Shown: positions 7,868 through 16,348, counted from the stretch's first letter. The stretch: DNA of 64,000 bases from Pseudomonas sp. MRSN 12121 (GCF_000931465.1 NZ_CP010892.1:3929388-3993387); one strand, 5' to 3'. A program made the numbers and translations. The notes: a model not told the origin generated them from the letters alone.

Positions 7868-8158
7868 ATGAGCATCACAGTCACTAATGGTTCAAGCGGC
7901 ATCGTTAAAGTTGCAATCAGTACATGGAGTAAAGATGGCAACGATGATTTCTGGCCACTGGATCCAGGCAAGGGCGATACATGGGGCCGCAACGACCCCA
8001 GGGGCTACTTGATGTCCGTGCAAAACAGGGCCAACACCAGCGAGTACTACGTCACCTTCAACAGCCTGATTGTGGTCGAGGACAACCTCGTAAAAGATCG
8101 CGGCCAAACGCTGAGCCCACTGGCGTCGGTCGGGCAAAGAAACGTAGCAAACGCGTGA
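7868..8158 (+). CDS. Small protein resembling insecticidal protein IPD072Aa
   Basis: 96 residues from the ATG at 7868, which has AAAGGAA 7 nt upstream; an ATG at 7862 is too close to that site. No signal peptide. The order of motifs (ITVTN-SS near the start, DGND-F, GKGDTWGRNDPRG, MSVQ, EYYV, then VKDRG and LSPL) parallels my recollection of IPD072Aa, an 86-residue Pseudomonas chlororaphis protein toxic to corn rootworm. The match is from memory and not computed. A 12-residue C-terminal tail is extra. It sits beside a tRNA attachment site, a usual place for acquired traits. Confidence 0.55.
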   Translation: MSITVTNGSSGIVKVAISTWSKDGNDDFWPLDPGKGDTWGRNDPRGYLMSVQNRANTSEYYVTFNSLIVVEDNLVKDRGQTLSPLASVGQRNVANA

Positions 8159-8214
8159 TCGACGCAGCACCGGAAGACAAGCCGTGGAATCGTCGGCTTT
8201 CTTCCACGCAATAA

Positions 8215-8247
8215 AAAACCCCGTAGATCATTGATCTACGGGGTTTT
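8215..8247. terminator. Bidirectional terminator at the tRNA-Cys 3' end
   Basis: A perfect 16-bp inverted repeat (AAAACCCCGTAGATCA and its complement) centred at 8231. It originally ends the tRNA-Cys transcript (minus) and now also follows the IPD072-like gene (plus). Its left flank contains ATAAAAAA (8211-8218), the same octamer the ICE uses as target. Confidence 0.9.
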
Positions 8248-8252
8248 CAGTT

Positions 8253-8301
8253 TGGAGGCCGAGGTCGGAATCGAACCGGCGTAGGTGGATTTGCAATCCA
8301 C
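8253..8301 (-). other. Prophage attachment site: displaced 3' half of tRNA-Cys(GCA)
   Basis: Read on the minus strand, this is a tRNA-Cys 3' half: anticodon arm with GCA, T arm GGTTCGATTCC, acceptor GGCC, discriminator T and encoded CCA. The match stops at the 5' side of the anticodon arm; beyond 8301 the expected D arm and acceptor strand are absent. This is the standard product of integration into a tRNA 3' end. The functional gene should be at the other prophage junction. Confidence 0.85.
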
Positions 8302-8338
8302 AAACAAAACGTTATTTTTCAGTATGTTATGAACATTT

Positions 8339-8414
8339 CAGTTCCGCAACGTTAATAATTCACCACACTCACAGGCCTTTGAATTCAAGCACCTGATGAT
8401 AGGTTGCGGAACTG
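8339..8414. repeat. 12-bp inverted repeat next to the attachment core
   Basis: CAGTTCCGCAAC (8339-8350) and its exact complement (8403-8414) lie 52 bp apart, within 115 bp of the tRNA-Cys core. The placement suggests arm-type binding sites for the phage integrase. The intervening DNA is AT-rich, compatible with IHF bending. Confidence 0.5.
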
Positions 8415-8457
8415 ATTTTACCCTCCTCCGGCGTCCTGCCGACCGCCCCCCTCCCCC

Positions 8458-8751
8458 TCACTCAGCACGACACCACCACGACTGCGCATAGAGCACTTCG
8501 CCGATCTGCTCGATGCCATTCAAGTTCATCCCGCCATGGGACATACTGGTGATTTTCACGTCATGAAGCCGCGGGAGAATGTCAGGCCCAGTGCCCGAGA
8601 CAAAAACCCATGCACTGAAGGTAGCCCGGCCAAGCTGCTCGTTCCGACACTCGTAGATGTGAATATCGCCCTTAACCGGCGGCGTTCGCCTGAGCTCTTC
8701 TTTCGACAGCGCGACCCCATTGCGACGGCGAGGGGTAATCAGGAAGTACAT
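8458..8751 (-). CDS. Hypothetical phage protein at the prophage end
   Basis: 97 residues, no signal peptide. It starts at 8751 after a weak GAG. The sequence (KGDIHIYECRNEQLGRATFSAWVFVSG) suggests a small beta-rich protein. It is the last gene before the attachment site, a common place for lysogenic-conversion genes. Nothing indicates its function. Confidence 0.5.
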   Translation of the reverse strand: MYFLITPRRRNGVALSKEELRRTPPVKGDIHIYECRNEQLGRATFSAWVFVSGTGPDILPRLHDVKITSMSHGGMNLNGIEQIGEVLYAQSWWCRAE

Positions 8752-8876
8752 GGCAAGCTCTACACTGTATAAAAATACAGCATGCTACTCACAAGGCGCC
8801 GACCATCAATCGGGCACTGACGAATGGAATGTCCATCGGTCTACCGTGAGCGAAGCTCCCCAATTTATCGAGAGGA

Positions 8877-9395
8877 TCAGCGGCCCAGCGCCCTGACGTA
8901 ATCCTGGCACGCCTGCAGGGCGATCAGTCCCCGGTCGCCGTCGTCGGTGATGCCGACAATTCGTTGAGCATGCGCCGGGTCAAGTCGGGCGCGTGGGGCT
9001 CCATGAACCATGCCGCCGGGGGTGGCGGTGGCAGACACGTTGCAGCCACTGGCTGAATCCGCGGTGTCGAGAAGGACTGACAGGCGCAGATCAGCAGTGG
9101 CAAGGCGGTCGCGCAGGCGACCTTGATCACGTTGTGCATCGCTCAGTGCTCGGTAATGGGTTTGGTCGTTGGCCTGCAGCTGTTGCTCCAGGGCCAGACG
9201 CTTGTCCTGTTCGGCCTGCTGCTGGGCGGTGGCGGCGCTGGCGATCGCAGCAAGATCATCCTGGTGACGTTGCGCCTGCTCGGCGAGCTGCTTCCCGTAG
9301 CGCCAGGCCTGAGCCTTCCAGGCCGCTGTCGCGCCGGCGGAAATCAACAGGAACGCCAGCACCAGCACGCCCAGTAGTTTCTGCACCGGCGCCAT
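8877..9395 (-). CDS. Rz-like inner-membrane spanin (i-spanin)
   Basis: 172 residues. One N-terminal signal-anchor (about residues 7-26, LLGVLVLAFLLISAGATAAW) is followed by a long Gln/Ala/Asp-rich coiled-coil periplasmic region (about 30-110). This is the layout of Rz, which with Rz1 links inner and outer membranes and fuses them in the last step of lysis. The ATG at 9395 overlaps the endolysin stop (ATGA). The o-spanin is nested inside in another frame. Confidence 0.85.
   Translation of the reverse strand: MAPVQKLLGVLVLAFLLISAGATAAWKAQAWRYGKQLAEQAQRHQDDLAAIASAATAQQQAEQDKRLALEQQLQANDQTHYRALSDAQRDQGRLRDRLATADLRLSVLLDTADSASGCNVSATATPGGMVHGAPRARLDPAHAQRIVGITDDGDRGLIALQACQDYVRALGR
8924..9139 (-). 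CDS. Rz1-like outer-membrane lipoprotein spanin, nested in Rz
   Basis: 71 residues fully embedded in the Rz gene in a different frame, as in lambda. Signal sequence with lipobox ICAC places the lipid-bearing Cys at residue 20. A short Pro-rich mature part (LPPPPPAAW) is typical of o-spanins. Expression presumably comes from internal initiation at 9139. Confidence 0.85.
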   Translation of the reverse strand: MHNVIKVACATALPLLICACQSFSTPRIQPVAATCLPPPPPAAWFMEPHAPDLTRRMLNELSASPTTATGD

Positions 9396-9820
9396 CACGG
9401 CACATCCTTGAAGAAGACGTGCTGCCCGATACGCGCCGTTTGCCTGGCCTTCGCCGCCCAGGCCGGGGCCCTGGCCATGGTTGTCGCGTAGTAATGCGTA
9501 GCGCCACCGGTTGGGTCAGGCACCGCGTCGCCCATAACCTGATCAGCTGCACGCTGAGCCTGCGCGAGCTGCCCGGCGGGGATCGGCTTAGCGCCGGTCA
9601 GGAACGGATAGTTCGGGTCGTTCTTGTTCCAGGAGCTGAATTGGTAAGGCGCCTGGCACACGCCGGCATAGCCCTCGCCCCACCAGGACTTGGGCCGGCC
9701 ATCGTTCACGCGGTTGCGGATCGTCCAGGCCACGGCGATCTGCCCTGCCAGCCCTTCCCCGCGGGCTTCGCCCCACAGTGTGCGCGCGAGGATGTCGCGG
9801 TCTTTCTCGGTTGCAGTCAT
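9395..9820 (-). CDS. Endolysin: SleB-type cell wall hydrolase
   Basis: 141 residues. The start at 9820 follows GGAG with 7-nt spacing. The segment RDILARTLWGEARGEGLAGQIAVAWTIRNRVN (about residues 8-39) with catalytic Glu in WGEARGE, and the later GATHYYA motif, belong to the Hydrolase_2 (SleB-like) family that cuts peptidoglycan. There is no signal peptide and no holin gene was identified next to it, so export is unexplained. It opens the lysis cassette endolysin-Rz/Rz1. Confidence 0.85.
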   Translation of the reverse strand: MTATEKDRDILARTLWGEARGEGLAGQIAVAWTIRNRVNDGRPKSWWGEGYAGVCQAPYQFSSWNKNDPNYPFLTGAKPIPAGQLAQAQRAADQVMGDAVPDPTGGATHYYATTMARAPAWAAKARQTARIGQHVFFKDVP

Positions 9821-9837
9821 CACTTTTCTCCAGGCAA

Positions 9838-9862
9838 GAAAAAGCCCGCTCAGTGGCGGGCT
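9838..9862 (-). terminator. Intrinsic terminator before the endolysin
   Basis: Stem AGCCCGC / GCGGGCT with a U-run on the minus strand, immediately followed by the endolysin ribosome site TGGAG. It is one of the terminator-SD cassettes of this prophage. Confidence 0.75.
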
Positions 9863-9863
9863 G

Positions 9864-10832
9864 TTATTCGGTTTCAAGGGCGGCGGGCGGTGGCGACGGT
9901 TCCGGCTTCGGCATTTCAAGCCGGACGTCGATCCAGCTGTTGAGCGGAACGTCAAGCGGAGCGCCGCGACCTGGGATCATTTCGCCGTCTTCAGAGAGCG
10001 TCCAGCGCTGCTTGAACAGACGGATAATCACAGTGCCGTCTTCCGCCTGTTCACTCTCGGTGATGCCGAGCGTGCCGCCGCCGTCCGGCGAACAAGGATC
10101 CTGCGTGCGCCAGCCTTCAAGGGCCAGGCCCAGGCTGCCGGTCACGCGGTACTCGCCAATGCCCAGACGTTCAACATTCACACCGCGCGCCTCATCGTTC
10201 GCCACGCCCCACTCGCCGGCCGGCTCGAACGTCTGCTCGTCGAGGTCGCGGCGCACGCTGTCTGCGACGTTCGCAATGCGCACGATCGGCGAAGCAGCGG
10301 ACAGCGCGCCGCCGGAACCGCGGGTTGTGTTGCCCGTGTGGTAGACCTCCATCGCAAGCCCGAAATTGCCGCCATTGACACCTGTCGAGACCCGGAAATA
10401 CATCTTGTTGACGGAGAGGCCCATGGGGAAAAAGATCTGGGCTTCATAGTTGTTGTTATATGGAACTCGAACCAGCGATGCATAAGAAATGCCGGAGGAC
10501 GAAGGACCGGCGGCAACTTTGTACATTCCGCCACCCTGCGGGCTTCCCACTTGCGCGTTCCCAGGCGAGTCATAGCCTGTCGCGTCGGGTGCAGCGACCA
10601 TGCCAATACCCGACGCTGACTTCGTTGGCCAGGGTGCTCCTGCCGCGGTATCCGCGCCCGTGCCGCCCCGCGCGATCGGCAGCACCGTCGGCAGCGCTGA
10701 CGGAGATCCTGTTGCGCCGAGGGCCGCATAAAGCTCGTCGAAGTTGCCGTTGATCTTGATGTTGGCGCTGCGCGGTGTGTCCCCGCCGACGCCCGTCGGG
10801 GCGGTCCCCAGGGTTACCGTTTGCTTTGACAT
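9864..10832 (-). CDS. Phage tail fibre protein
   Basis: 322 residues. The N-terminus (TLGTAPTGVGGDTPRSANIKINGNFDELYAALG) and an ARGGTG motif at about residues 54-59 are typical of side tail fibres. The remainder is Gly-rich beta structure (PFFPMGLSVNKMYFRVS), followed by a Pro-rich tip. It probably contacts the host surface. It is the most distal structural gene, after J, and is followed by a terminator. Confidence 0.75.
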   Translation of the reverse strand: MSKQTVTLGTAPTGVGGDTPRSANIKINGNFDELYAALGATGSPSALPTVLPIARGGTGADTAAGAPWPTKSASGIGMVAAPDATGYDSPGNAQVGSPQGGGMYKVAAGPSSSGISYASLVRVPYNNNYEAQIFFPMGLSVNKMYFRVSTGVNGGNFGLAMEVYHTGNTTRGSGGALSAASPIVRIANVADSVRRDLDEQTFEPAGEWGVANDEARGVNVERLGIGEYRVTGSLGLALEGWRTQDPCSPDGGGTLGITESEQAEDGTVIIRLFKQRWTLSEDGEMIPGRGAPLDVPLNSWIDVRLEMPKPEPSPPPAALETE

Positions 10833-10845
10833 TTGAATGCTCCAA

Positions 10846-11721
10846 TTACTGGTAGGGAAACGGAAGGCCGGCAGTTCTGATCACAAGTGCCGTTGGATAC
10901 CTATCCGTCGGGATGTTCCGGAAGCTGTTTCCCGACGGCGTTCCGGGGCCTGACGGGGTATTTCCTTTCGTTGTGGCTCCGGCTGCGCCGAACATAAAAC
11001 TGATGCCGCCAACCCTTCCGTATGCACCCTCAGAAACGGTTACGGTCAGCCCTGTATCGGCGCTGCCATTCAAGCAAACCGCAGAGCGGGCCCACGGGAG
11101 ATAGGCGGCGTACTCCTCGCCCGCCAGCCCGATGTCTACTCGACTATCAAGCGCTGGGGAGTAATTTGGCGCTACAAGACCTCGCCGCTGAACGTTGTAT
11201 CCGCCGCTGTAGGTTGTCCCCCACCAGTCAGGCCATGCTGGCGGGTGTGCAGGTGGCGGCGGCGCCTGGACTGCTGCCAGCACGTTCAAGGGTGGCTGTA
11301 GCGAGTTGAACGAGATCCTGCCGTCCTCGAGACGCGTCTTCAGGTAGGGGCTGCCCGGGATGTTGTCGGCCATGAGATCAAAGCAGTAGAACCGCGTATT
11401 GGCATCGGCGTTGATGTAGATGAACGTCATGCTGCTGCCCGACCGGGAAACCCCGTTCAGGCAGCCAGGGCCAGTGATAAACACGATTGGCGATAGCGCA
11501 TTCGTCACCGTGAAACCGTAGGCGGGATCTCCGCGCTGCGGGTCAGACTCAGGCGCCCAACTCGCGCCGTCGCTCGGGTCAAGCTGCGCGGACCTCAGGT
11601 AGTACCTGGCCCAGTTCTCGATAAAGGCAAGGTTTCCGCTTTTCACAAGCCCGTAGCAGATCTTGCTGGTATCGAACAGAAGCTCCTCGGTGTCTTTGGT
11701 AACAACCAGTCTCGCGACCAT
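10846..11721 (-). CDS. Phage tail-tip associated protein of unknown function
   Basis: 291 residues. The N-terminus MVARLVVTKDTEELLFDTSKICYGLVKSG resembles small tail proteins found directly downstream of J in lambdoid phages (DUF6453-like, from memory). The body is beta-rich with Pro-rich segments (APPPPAHPPAWPDWWG). It overlaps the stop of the gene at 11721 by one base. A fibre or tip accessory role is inferred from position. Confidence 0.55.
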   Translation of the reverse strand: MVARLVVTKDTEELLFDTSKICYGLVKSGNLAFIENWARYYLRSAQLDPSDGASWAPESDPQRGDPAYGFTVTNALSPIVFITGPGCLNGVSRSGSSMTFIYINADANTRFYCFDLMADNIPGSPYLKTRLEDGRISFNSLQPPLNVLAAVQAPPPPAHPPAWPDWWGTTYSGGYNVQRRGLVAPNYSPALDSRVDIGLAGEEYAAYLPWARSAVCLNGSADTGLTVTVSEGAYGRVGGISFMFGAAGATTKGNTPSGPGTPSGNSFRNIPTDRYPTALVIRTAGLPFPYQ

Positions 11722-12023
11722 CAGTAGTACCCGTAGTAAATCTGGCAGTTGGCCGAGAAGTAGCCCCAGCCGTTTGTGTTGTATGAGTAGCTCCAGGAAA
11801 GGGTCGTGCCGGACAGTGTCACCCCCGGCCGCTTCCCCTTCTCCCGCTGCAGGTCCACCAGCGGCACGACGATGAAGAACATGGTCTTGCCCGCCGGCGG
11901 CAGCGGGATCGAGGCAGAGCCATTGGCCCCGCCGGTCACCACGCTGCCAACCATCTGGCTGATCTTCATCGTCATATCCACCAACACGACATCGCCGGCG
12001 GTTTTCAGGGTCATGCCGGTCAT
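11721..12023 (-). CDS. Small phage tail protein
   Basis: 100 residues, beta-rich, ending in Tyr-rich FSANCQIYYGYY. It overlaps the J stop codon (ATGA at 12020-12023), so translation is coupled. It is probably a tip or fibre accessory component. The family is not recognised. Confidence 0.6.
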   Translation of the reverse strand: MTGMTLKTAGDVVLVDMTMKISQMVGSVVTGGANGSASIPLPPAGKTMFFIVVPLVDLQREKGKRPGVTLSGTTLSWSYSYNTNGWGYFSANCQIYYGYY

Positions 12024-15000
12024 AGGCTCATCTCGATGCCTACCACGCCGTTCGGGTGATAGAACTTGATGGATGTGTTGTTGATCTGCAGACGCCCGGC
12101 ACCGTTGCTGCCGTTCATTTCCCAGGCGCCGGTTCGTGGCAGCATCCAGCCTGTCGTGTTCGGCACGTAGTCGAGGGAGTACAGCGCCCCGCCGATCTTC
12201 CCGTTGGTGATCGATGCATCGAGGACGAACAGCGAGTTGATGAACGTCTGGCCGTTCTGCACCACAAACGGCGCGGAGGGCGAGCCGCCCAAGCCGTTCA
12301 CTACTGCGAAGCGGTCAGCACTCACAAGGAACTGGCTCTGGAACACACCACCCTGGTTTTCAATGCCCAGACCGATGCCCGCGGCGATGTAGCGACCGTT
12401 TGAATCAACCTGCATCTTCACCGACCACATCGTCGAGGCCTTGCCGTCGAGCGCCACCTGGGCCTGGCTGACCGTCTGAATCGCGGCGCTGTTCTGCCCC
12501 ATCTGCACATTGACTTCGTCAACGCGCTTACCGGTGGCCACGTCGCCCTCGATCAAAGCGGACTGCACCGACCAAACGCCGACATACCCTTGCTCTGAGC
12601 CGGCGTAGCTGGTTTCCTCGCCGGCCATTGCCGGGTTGACCTGGACATAGATTCCGTCCACTCGCTCCGCGGTGGTGGTGACCTTGCCGTCCAGCGCTGT
12701 GACCGTCGACTTGAGAGTGCTCAGGCCAGTCGCCGTAGCATTCACGCCAGTGACAGGATCGTTCACCGTGGCTTTCACTGCATTTAGCTGGGACGCCTGC
12801 GCAGTGATCTCGTTGCCGTGCTGCGCGATGGTTGTGCTGTTCTGCTGAACCTGAGTTGCGAGCGCGTTCACCGTCTGAGCGACAGTACCGATATCGATCC
12901 AGTAGGCAGCGTTGGGCGGTGCCGCGCCTGCTGGCACAGCCGTAATGGCTTGATACAGGTGCTGCCCTTGGCGGACGATCTCGTTTACCGCGTAAGTCTT
13001 TGACGGGTCGTACTCGAGTGCATCCACGATCTGTTCAATGAGCCCTTCAAGCTCTTCCTTGGTTGCCTTGATGCGTGAGTTGACAGAACCAGGGCCATCT
13101 CCGTCGACCAGATCAATACGGTTGCTCAGGTGCTGCCCAAGGGCCGACTCCGTGATCTGGCCAAGGAAGTGCTTCTCGTATTCGGTCGGGTCTGAACTGG
13201 CCTGGCCGTTGACGCCAATCCCCGTCGGATACCAGGGGCCGACGTTGCCGGTGCGGTCGACAAGGCGCGCCCAGAAGAAGAACGACGCCCCGGCCAGGAT
13301 GTTTTGCATTTCGTGCCGAGCCTGCGGGTAGGCGAAGTCACCCAGCTTGATCGCGTCAGCCTGCGACGTGGTCTTGCTGTACCAGATCTCCGTCCGTTGC
13401 GTGTCCTCGGCGCCCGCGGGGAAGCCCCAGTCAAGGCGAATGCCGTAGACCAGGCTCGTCGGGGTCAGGAACGACACCGCCGGCGGCAAGCCCTCCTTGC
13501 CCTTGAGCTGGGTCAGGTTCGAGTTCTTCCAGATCGACGTGATGTCGAAGGCGCTTACCGCGCGCACCCGGGCCACATATGCACCGGCATAGATGCCAAC
13601 AACATCGACCGACGCGGTGCCGGTGCGCTGCAGGCGGATCCAGTTGCCGCTGTCTTTACGCCATTCGACGTCATATGCGACCGCACCTTCCACCGCTGGC
13701 CAGGAGATATTCATGGTGGCCACGGCCAGGCCCTGCGACACGACCGAGGTCGAGGCGACGGTGACGCTCGCCGGCGGCGGCACGGTGGTCACAGGGATGA
13801 CGCTGACAGGCCGTTCCTCGAGCTTGGCGCCGGTATCAATCGCCGCAAACTTGCTCGGGTTGAACTCCAGCGCTGTGATCTCGTATTCACCCTCGGTCGT
13901 GCGCACACGCTTGAGGACGCGGAACAGTTGGACGGCCAGGTCGTCGTAGTCGATCGCCCACTGCAGCTCAGGCTCTGGTTGCAGCGCGAAGGCAGTAGTC
14001 ACGGTCACGGCGCGGCCGCTTACAGATTGCACGGTCCTGCCCTGGGCGGTGCCGTTGGGCAGGTTGACGATCAGGCGGTCGCCCGCCTTGATCGGCGTGT
14101 CCCGGTCCAGGGTAACCACACGGCCAGCAGCGGCCGAGATTCGCCCGCCGTTCGGACGGCCGGCCACCAGCTCATCGGCAACCGGAATCACGAAGCCGGG
14201 AAGCACATTCGCGCCTTCAATGCCCGTCTTGAACGTGACGGTGCGGTCCTGGCTGTTGCTCAGCAGAGCCCACTTGCCGCGGCGCTGGGCCTCGCTGGCT
14301 CGCGTGCAGCCGATCGCCGAGATCTCGATGGGCCGATCCCGAAACCGGCGCTGCAGAGCAATGTCGGTGACAGGAATCACGTCCGTGTCGTAGTTGTTGG
14401 CCGGGTTGTCGTAGCTCACCAGTGCGCGGCTGTAGTGCGTGTCGCGCCCGGCGCCGCCATAGACAAAGTCGCCGTCGATGACGTTCGACCTTGTGAAGAC
14501 GTAGTCGATATCCTGCGCGCGCGGCATGTCGGCCTGCATGTACAGCGAGCCCTGGGCCCAGTAAACCATGCCCCGGTATATCGCCGAGAGGTCGCGCAGC
14601 AGCGTCCAGGCCTCGGCTTTGCCTTGCAGGTTCAGGTCGCACAGATACCGCGGCTCCTGGCCACCCACGCCGTCCGGCACAAGCTGGTCGCAGTACTGCG
14701 AGATGCGGTACATCTCCCACTTGTCGACCATCCATGGCTGGATTCGCTTGCCCAGGCCGAACAGATCGTTGACGCACAGACCGTAGGTGGCCCAAACAGG
14801 GTTGTTGGTCCAGGCCTGCTTAAAAGTGCCATCCCACACGCCGGTGTAAGTACGGGCCACCGGGTCATAGTTGCTCGGCACGGGCCAGCGCTTCGCATTG
14901 CAGTCAACAGTTACCGCCGGGATGTTCTGGAACTGCTCGGCATTGAACTCGATGTACAGCAGCGCAGTATTCGGGTAGCGCAGTTTCTGATCGATGATCT

Positions 15001-15646
15001 CGGTATAACCCGCGATCAGCATCTGATCCGCAATCGTTCCGCTGTTGGCGTTTGGCGTGATGCGGCGAACCCGAAAAGTCCAGCCGGAGGTGGCCGGCGG
15101 GAGGTTTACGGGTTCAGAGCGCTGGTAGCCGTTGGTGGTCTTGCCGTCCACGGCGCCCAGGAGTGACTCAACGAACGCCCCACCATCGGTAGAAACGTCG
15201 ATGGCGTATTCGATTCGATAGCCGTTGGTGTTGCCGCTGCTGTCCTGGCTCACCAAGCGCGGCCAGGAAAAGCGCACACGGAATCTGGAAAGCTGGGTGT
15301 TGCTCAAGGTCCGAGTGAATGGCGCGTCACTGCGCAGCTCCACGTTTACGGTCGTCTCGTTCTCGATCGCCGAGATACCCTGAATGTAATCCTGCTCCAC
15401 CGAGCCCGAACGCCACTCCCACTTAACGCCCGGGAAGTTCACGTTGCCGCTGGCATCGCGGATCGGCGTGTTGTCGAGATAGATGTCACGATCCGTCGGC
15501 GTGTCGTCGAACTCGCCTTCTCCCACCGCCAGCAGGATCTTGGCGACGTTCGTCGATTGCAGGCTGTCCGGGGCTTCAACCGGGTTCTTCGGCTTCTTCT
15601 CGCCGCCCTTGGCGCCGGTGACTTCTGTTAGGAGTGCTGCGCCCAT
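12020..15646 (-). CDS. J: Tail tip / host specificity protein J
   Basis: 1208 residues, close to lambda gpJ in length. The N-terminal region (TNVAKILLAVGEGEFDDTPTDRDIYLDNTPI ... GSVEQDYIQGISAIENETTVNVELR) is the conserved J start. The middle contains fibronectin-III-like segments (YDVEWRKDSGNWIRLQRTG). The C-terminal third has heptad-rich helices (QVQQNSTTIAQHGNEITAQASQLNAVKATVND) and ends in the receptor-binding region. J forms the central tail tip that recognises the host receptor. The start at 15646 follows GGAGG of a terminator-SD cassette. Confidence 0.93.
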   Translation of the reverse strand: MGAALLTEVTGAKGGEKKPKNPVEAPDSLQSTNVAKILLAVGEGEFDDTPTDRDIYLDNTPIRDASGNVNFPGVKWEWRSGSVEQDYIQGISAIENETTVNVELRSDAPFTRTLSNTQLSRFRVRFSWPRLVSQDSSGNTNGYRIEYAIDVSTDGGAFVESLLGAVDGKTTNGYQRSEPVNLPPATSGWTFRVRRITPNANSGTIADQMLIAGYTEIIDQKLRYPNTALLYIEFNAEQFQNIPAVTVDCNAKRWPVPSNYDPVARTYTGVWDGTFKQAWTNNPVWATYGLCVNDLFGLGKRIQPWMVDKWEMYRISQYCDQLVPDGVGGQEPRYLCDLNLQGKAEAWTLLRDLSAIYRGMVYWAQGSLYMQADMPRAQDIDYVFTRSNVIDGDFVYGGAGRDTHYSRALVSYDNPANNYDTDVIPVTDIALQRRFRDRPIEISAIGCTRASEAQRRGKWALLSNSQDRTVTFKTGIEGANVLPGFVIPVADELVAGRPNGGRISAAAGRVVTLDRDTPIKAGDRLIVNLPNGTAQGRTVQSVSGRAVTVTTAFALQPEPELQWAIDYDDLAVQLFRVLKRVRTTEGEYEITALEFNPSKFAAIDTGAKLEERPVSVIPVTTVPPPASVTVASTSVVSQGLAVATMNISWPAVEGAVAYDVEWRKDSGNWIRLQRTGTASVDVVGIYAGAYVARVRAVSAFDITSIWKNSNLTQLKGKEGLPPAVSFLTPTSLVYGIRLDWGFPAGAEDTQRTEIWYSKTTSQADAIKLGDFAYPQARHEMQNILAGASFFFWARLVDRTGNVGPWYPTGIGVNGQASSDPTEYEKHFLGQITESALGQHLSNRIDLVDGDGPGSVNSRIKATKEELEGLIEQIVDALEYDPSKTYAVNEIVRQGQHLYQAITAVPAGAAPPNAAYWIDIGTVAQTVNALATQVQQNSTTIAQHGNEITAQASQLNAVKATVNDPVTGVNATATGLSTLKSTVTALDGKVTTTAERVDGIYVQVNPAMAGEETSYAGSEQGYVGVWSVQSALIEGDVATGKRVDEVNVQMGQNSAAIQTVSQAQVALDGKASTMWSVKMQVDSNGRYIAAGIGLGIENQGGVFQSQFLVSADRFAVVNGLGGSPSAPFVVQNGQTFINSLFVLDASITNGKIGGALYSLDYVPNTTGWMLPRTGAWEMNGSNGAGRLQINNTSIKFYHPNGVVGIEMSL

Positions 15647-15661
15647 GCTTTCCTCCGGGCA

Positions 15662-15685
15662 ATAAAAAACCGCCCTGAGGCGGCT
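15662..15685 (-). terminator. Intrinsic terminator upstream of J
   Basis: Stem ACCGCC / GGCGGC-type with a U-run (AAAAAA on the plus strand), directly before the J ribosome site. It includes an unoccupied copy of the ICE target octamer ATAAAAAA at 15662-15669. Confidence 0.75.
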
Positions 15686-15706
15686 GGTGGTGTTTCGTCG
15701 CGGCTG

Positions 15707-16291
15707 CTATGCCTTGTCCTCGGCAAGGATCGAGGCGGAGATAATCGCCCCGCCCCAGCGGCGCTTGCCGATGCAGATAGGGACGGGGTTGCCGCTGGCT
15801 GTGGTGTTCTTGGCGCTGCCAAAAGCGTATGAGGGTAGGTTCTCCGCCGCTCCGCTCATGGACAGACCTTTTGCCTGGGGGCTGAGCATCTGGATAACGC
15901 CGCCAGCTGTTAATGCGATGCCAGCTGGAGCCAATGCTGGAAACCAAATGCTTGCGACGAGCAGAGCCGCACCTACAATCGTCTGCAGCAGTCCGCCGCG
16001 CTTACTCCCCCCAACCACCGGCACTATCCGTATCTCTCTAGAACCGCCACGCATTAACTCGGCAGCGCCAACATTCTTTCGATTACGGAAAATCGCGAAC
16101 TTCATCCCGAGGCTATCAAGTCGCCTTACCTCCTCTGCAAACCCTGGAATAGTTGCATCTAATGCTCTTGTTGCTTCTGCGACGCTTCCGGTATCCAAAA
16201 ACCTCCGGTGGGTTCGCCCAAAGCTGCGGGCAAGCGAGCCAGACAGTTTTATAACTGCCATAGGATTGTAGTGCGCAACGGTAGCCGCCAT
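15707..16291 (-). CDS. I: Tail assembly protein I
   Basis: 194 residues. The segment VIKLSGSLARSFGRTHRRFLDTGSVAEATRALDATIPGF and the central hydrophobic Gly/Ala-rich stretch (IVGAALLVASIWFPALAPAGIALTAGGVIQML) are typical of lambda gpI, needed for tail tip assembly. The gene precedes J. Its ribosome site CCCGGAGAAAACC remains intact, but 15 bp upstream of its start the ICE begins, so it has lost transcription from the late operon. Confidence 0.9.
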   Translation of the reverse strand: MAATVAHYNPMAVIKLSGSLARSFGRTHRRFLDTGSVAEATRALDATIPGFAEEVRRLDSLGMKFAIFRNRKNVGAAELMRGGSREIRIVPVVGGSKRGGLLQTIVGAALLVASIWFPALAPAGIALTAGGVIQMLSPQAKGLSMSGAAENLPSYAFGSAKNTTASGNPVPICIGKRRWGGAIISASILAEDKA

Positions 16292-16305
16292 GGTTTTCTC
16301 CGGGC

Positions 16306-16313
16306 ATAAAAAA
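16306..16313. other. attL of the ICE (core ATAAAAAA)
   Basis: The octamer ATAAAAAA recurs at 51324-51331. Joining the outer flanks restores a typical phage intergenic sequence: terminator hairpin, T-run, then the CCCGGAG ribosome site of gene I. The reverse complement TTTTTTAT fits the TTTTTYRT target reported for Tn4371-type ICEs. Confidence 0.85.
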
Positions 16314-16322
16314 TTGGCGGCG

Positions 16323-16348
16323 TCAAGTCATTTTTGAAAATGGCTTGA
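16323..16348. repeat. Palindrome just inside attL
   Basis: TCAAG-T-CATTTT-TG-AAAATG-G-CTTGA is a near-perfect inverted repeat starting 10 bp inside the ICE. It may be a recombinase or accessory-factor site, or a terminator shielding the phage gene from ICE transcription. Confidence 0.5.

Noticed and set aside
13304..15166. 620-codon plus-strand ORF opposite the J gene
   Set aside because: Arg/Val/Ala-rich antisense shadow of a well-supported gene; no ribosome site and no domain.
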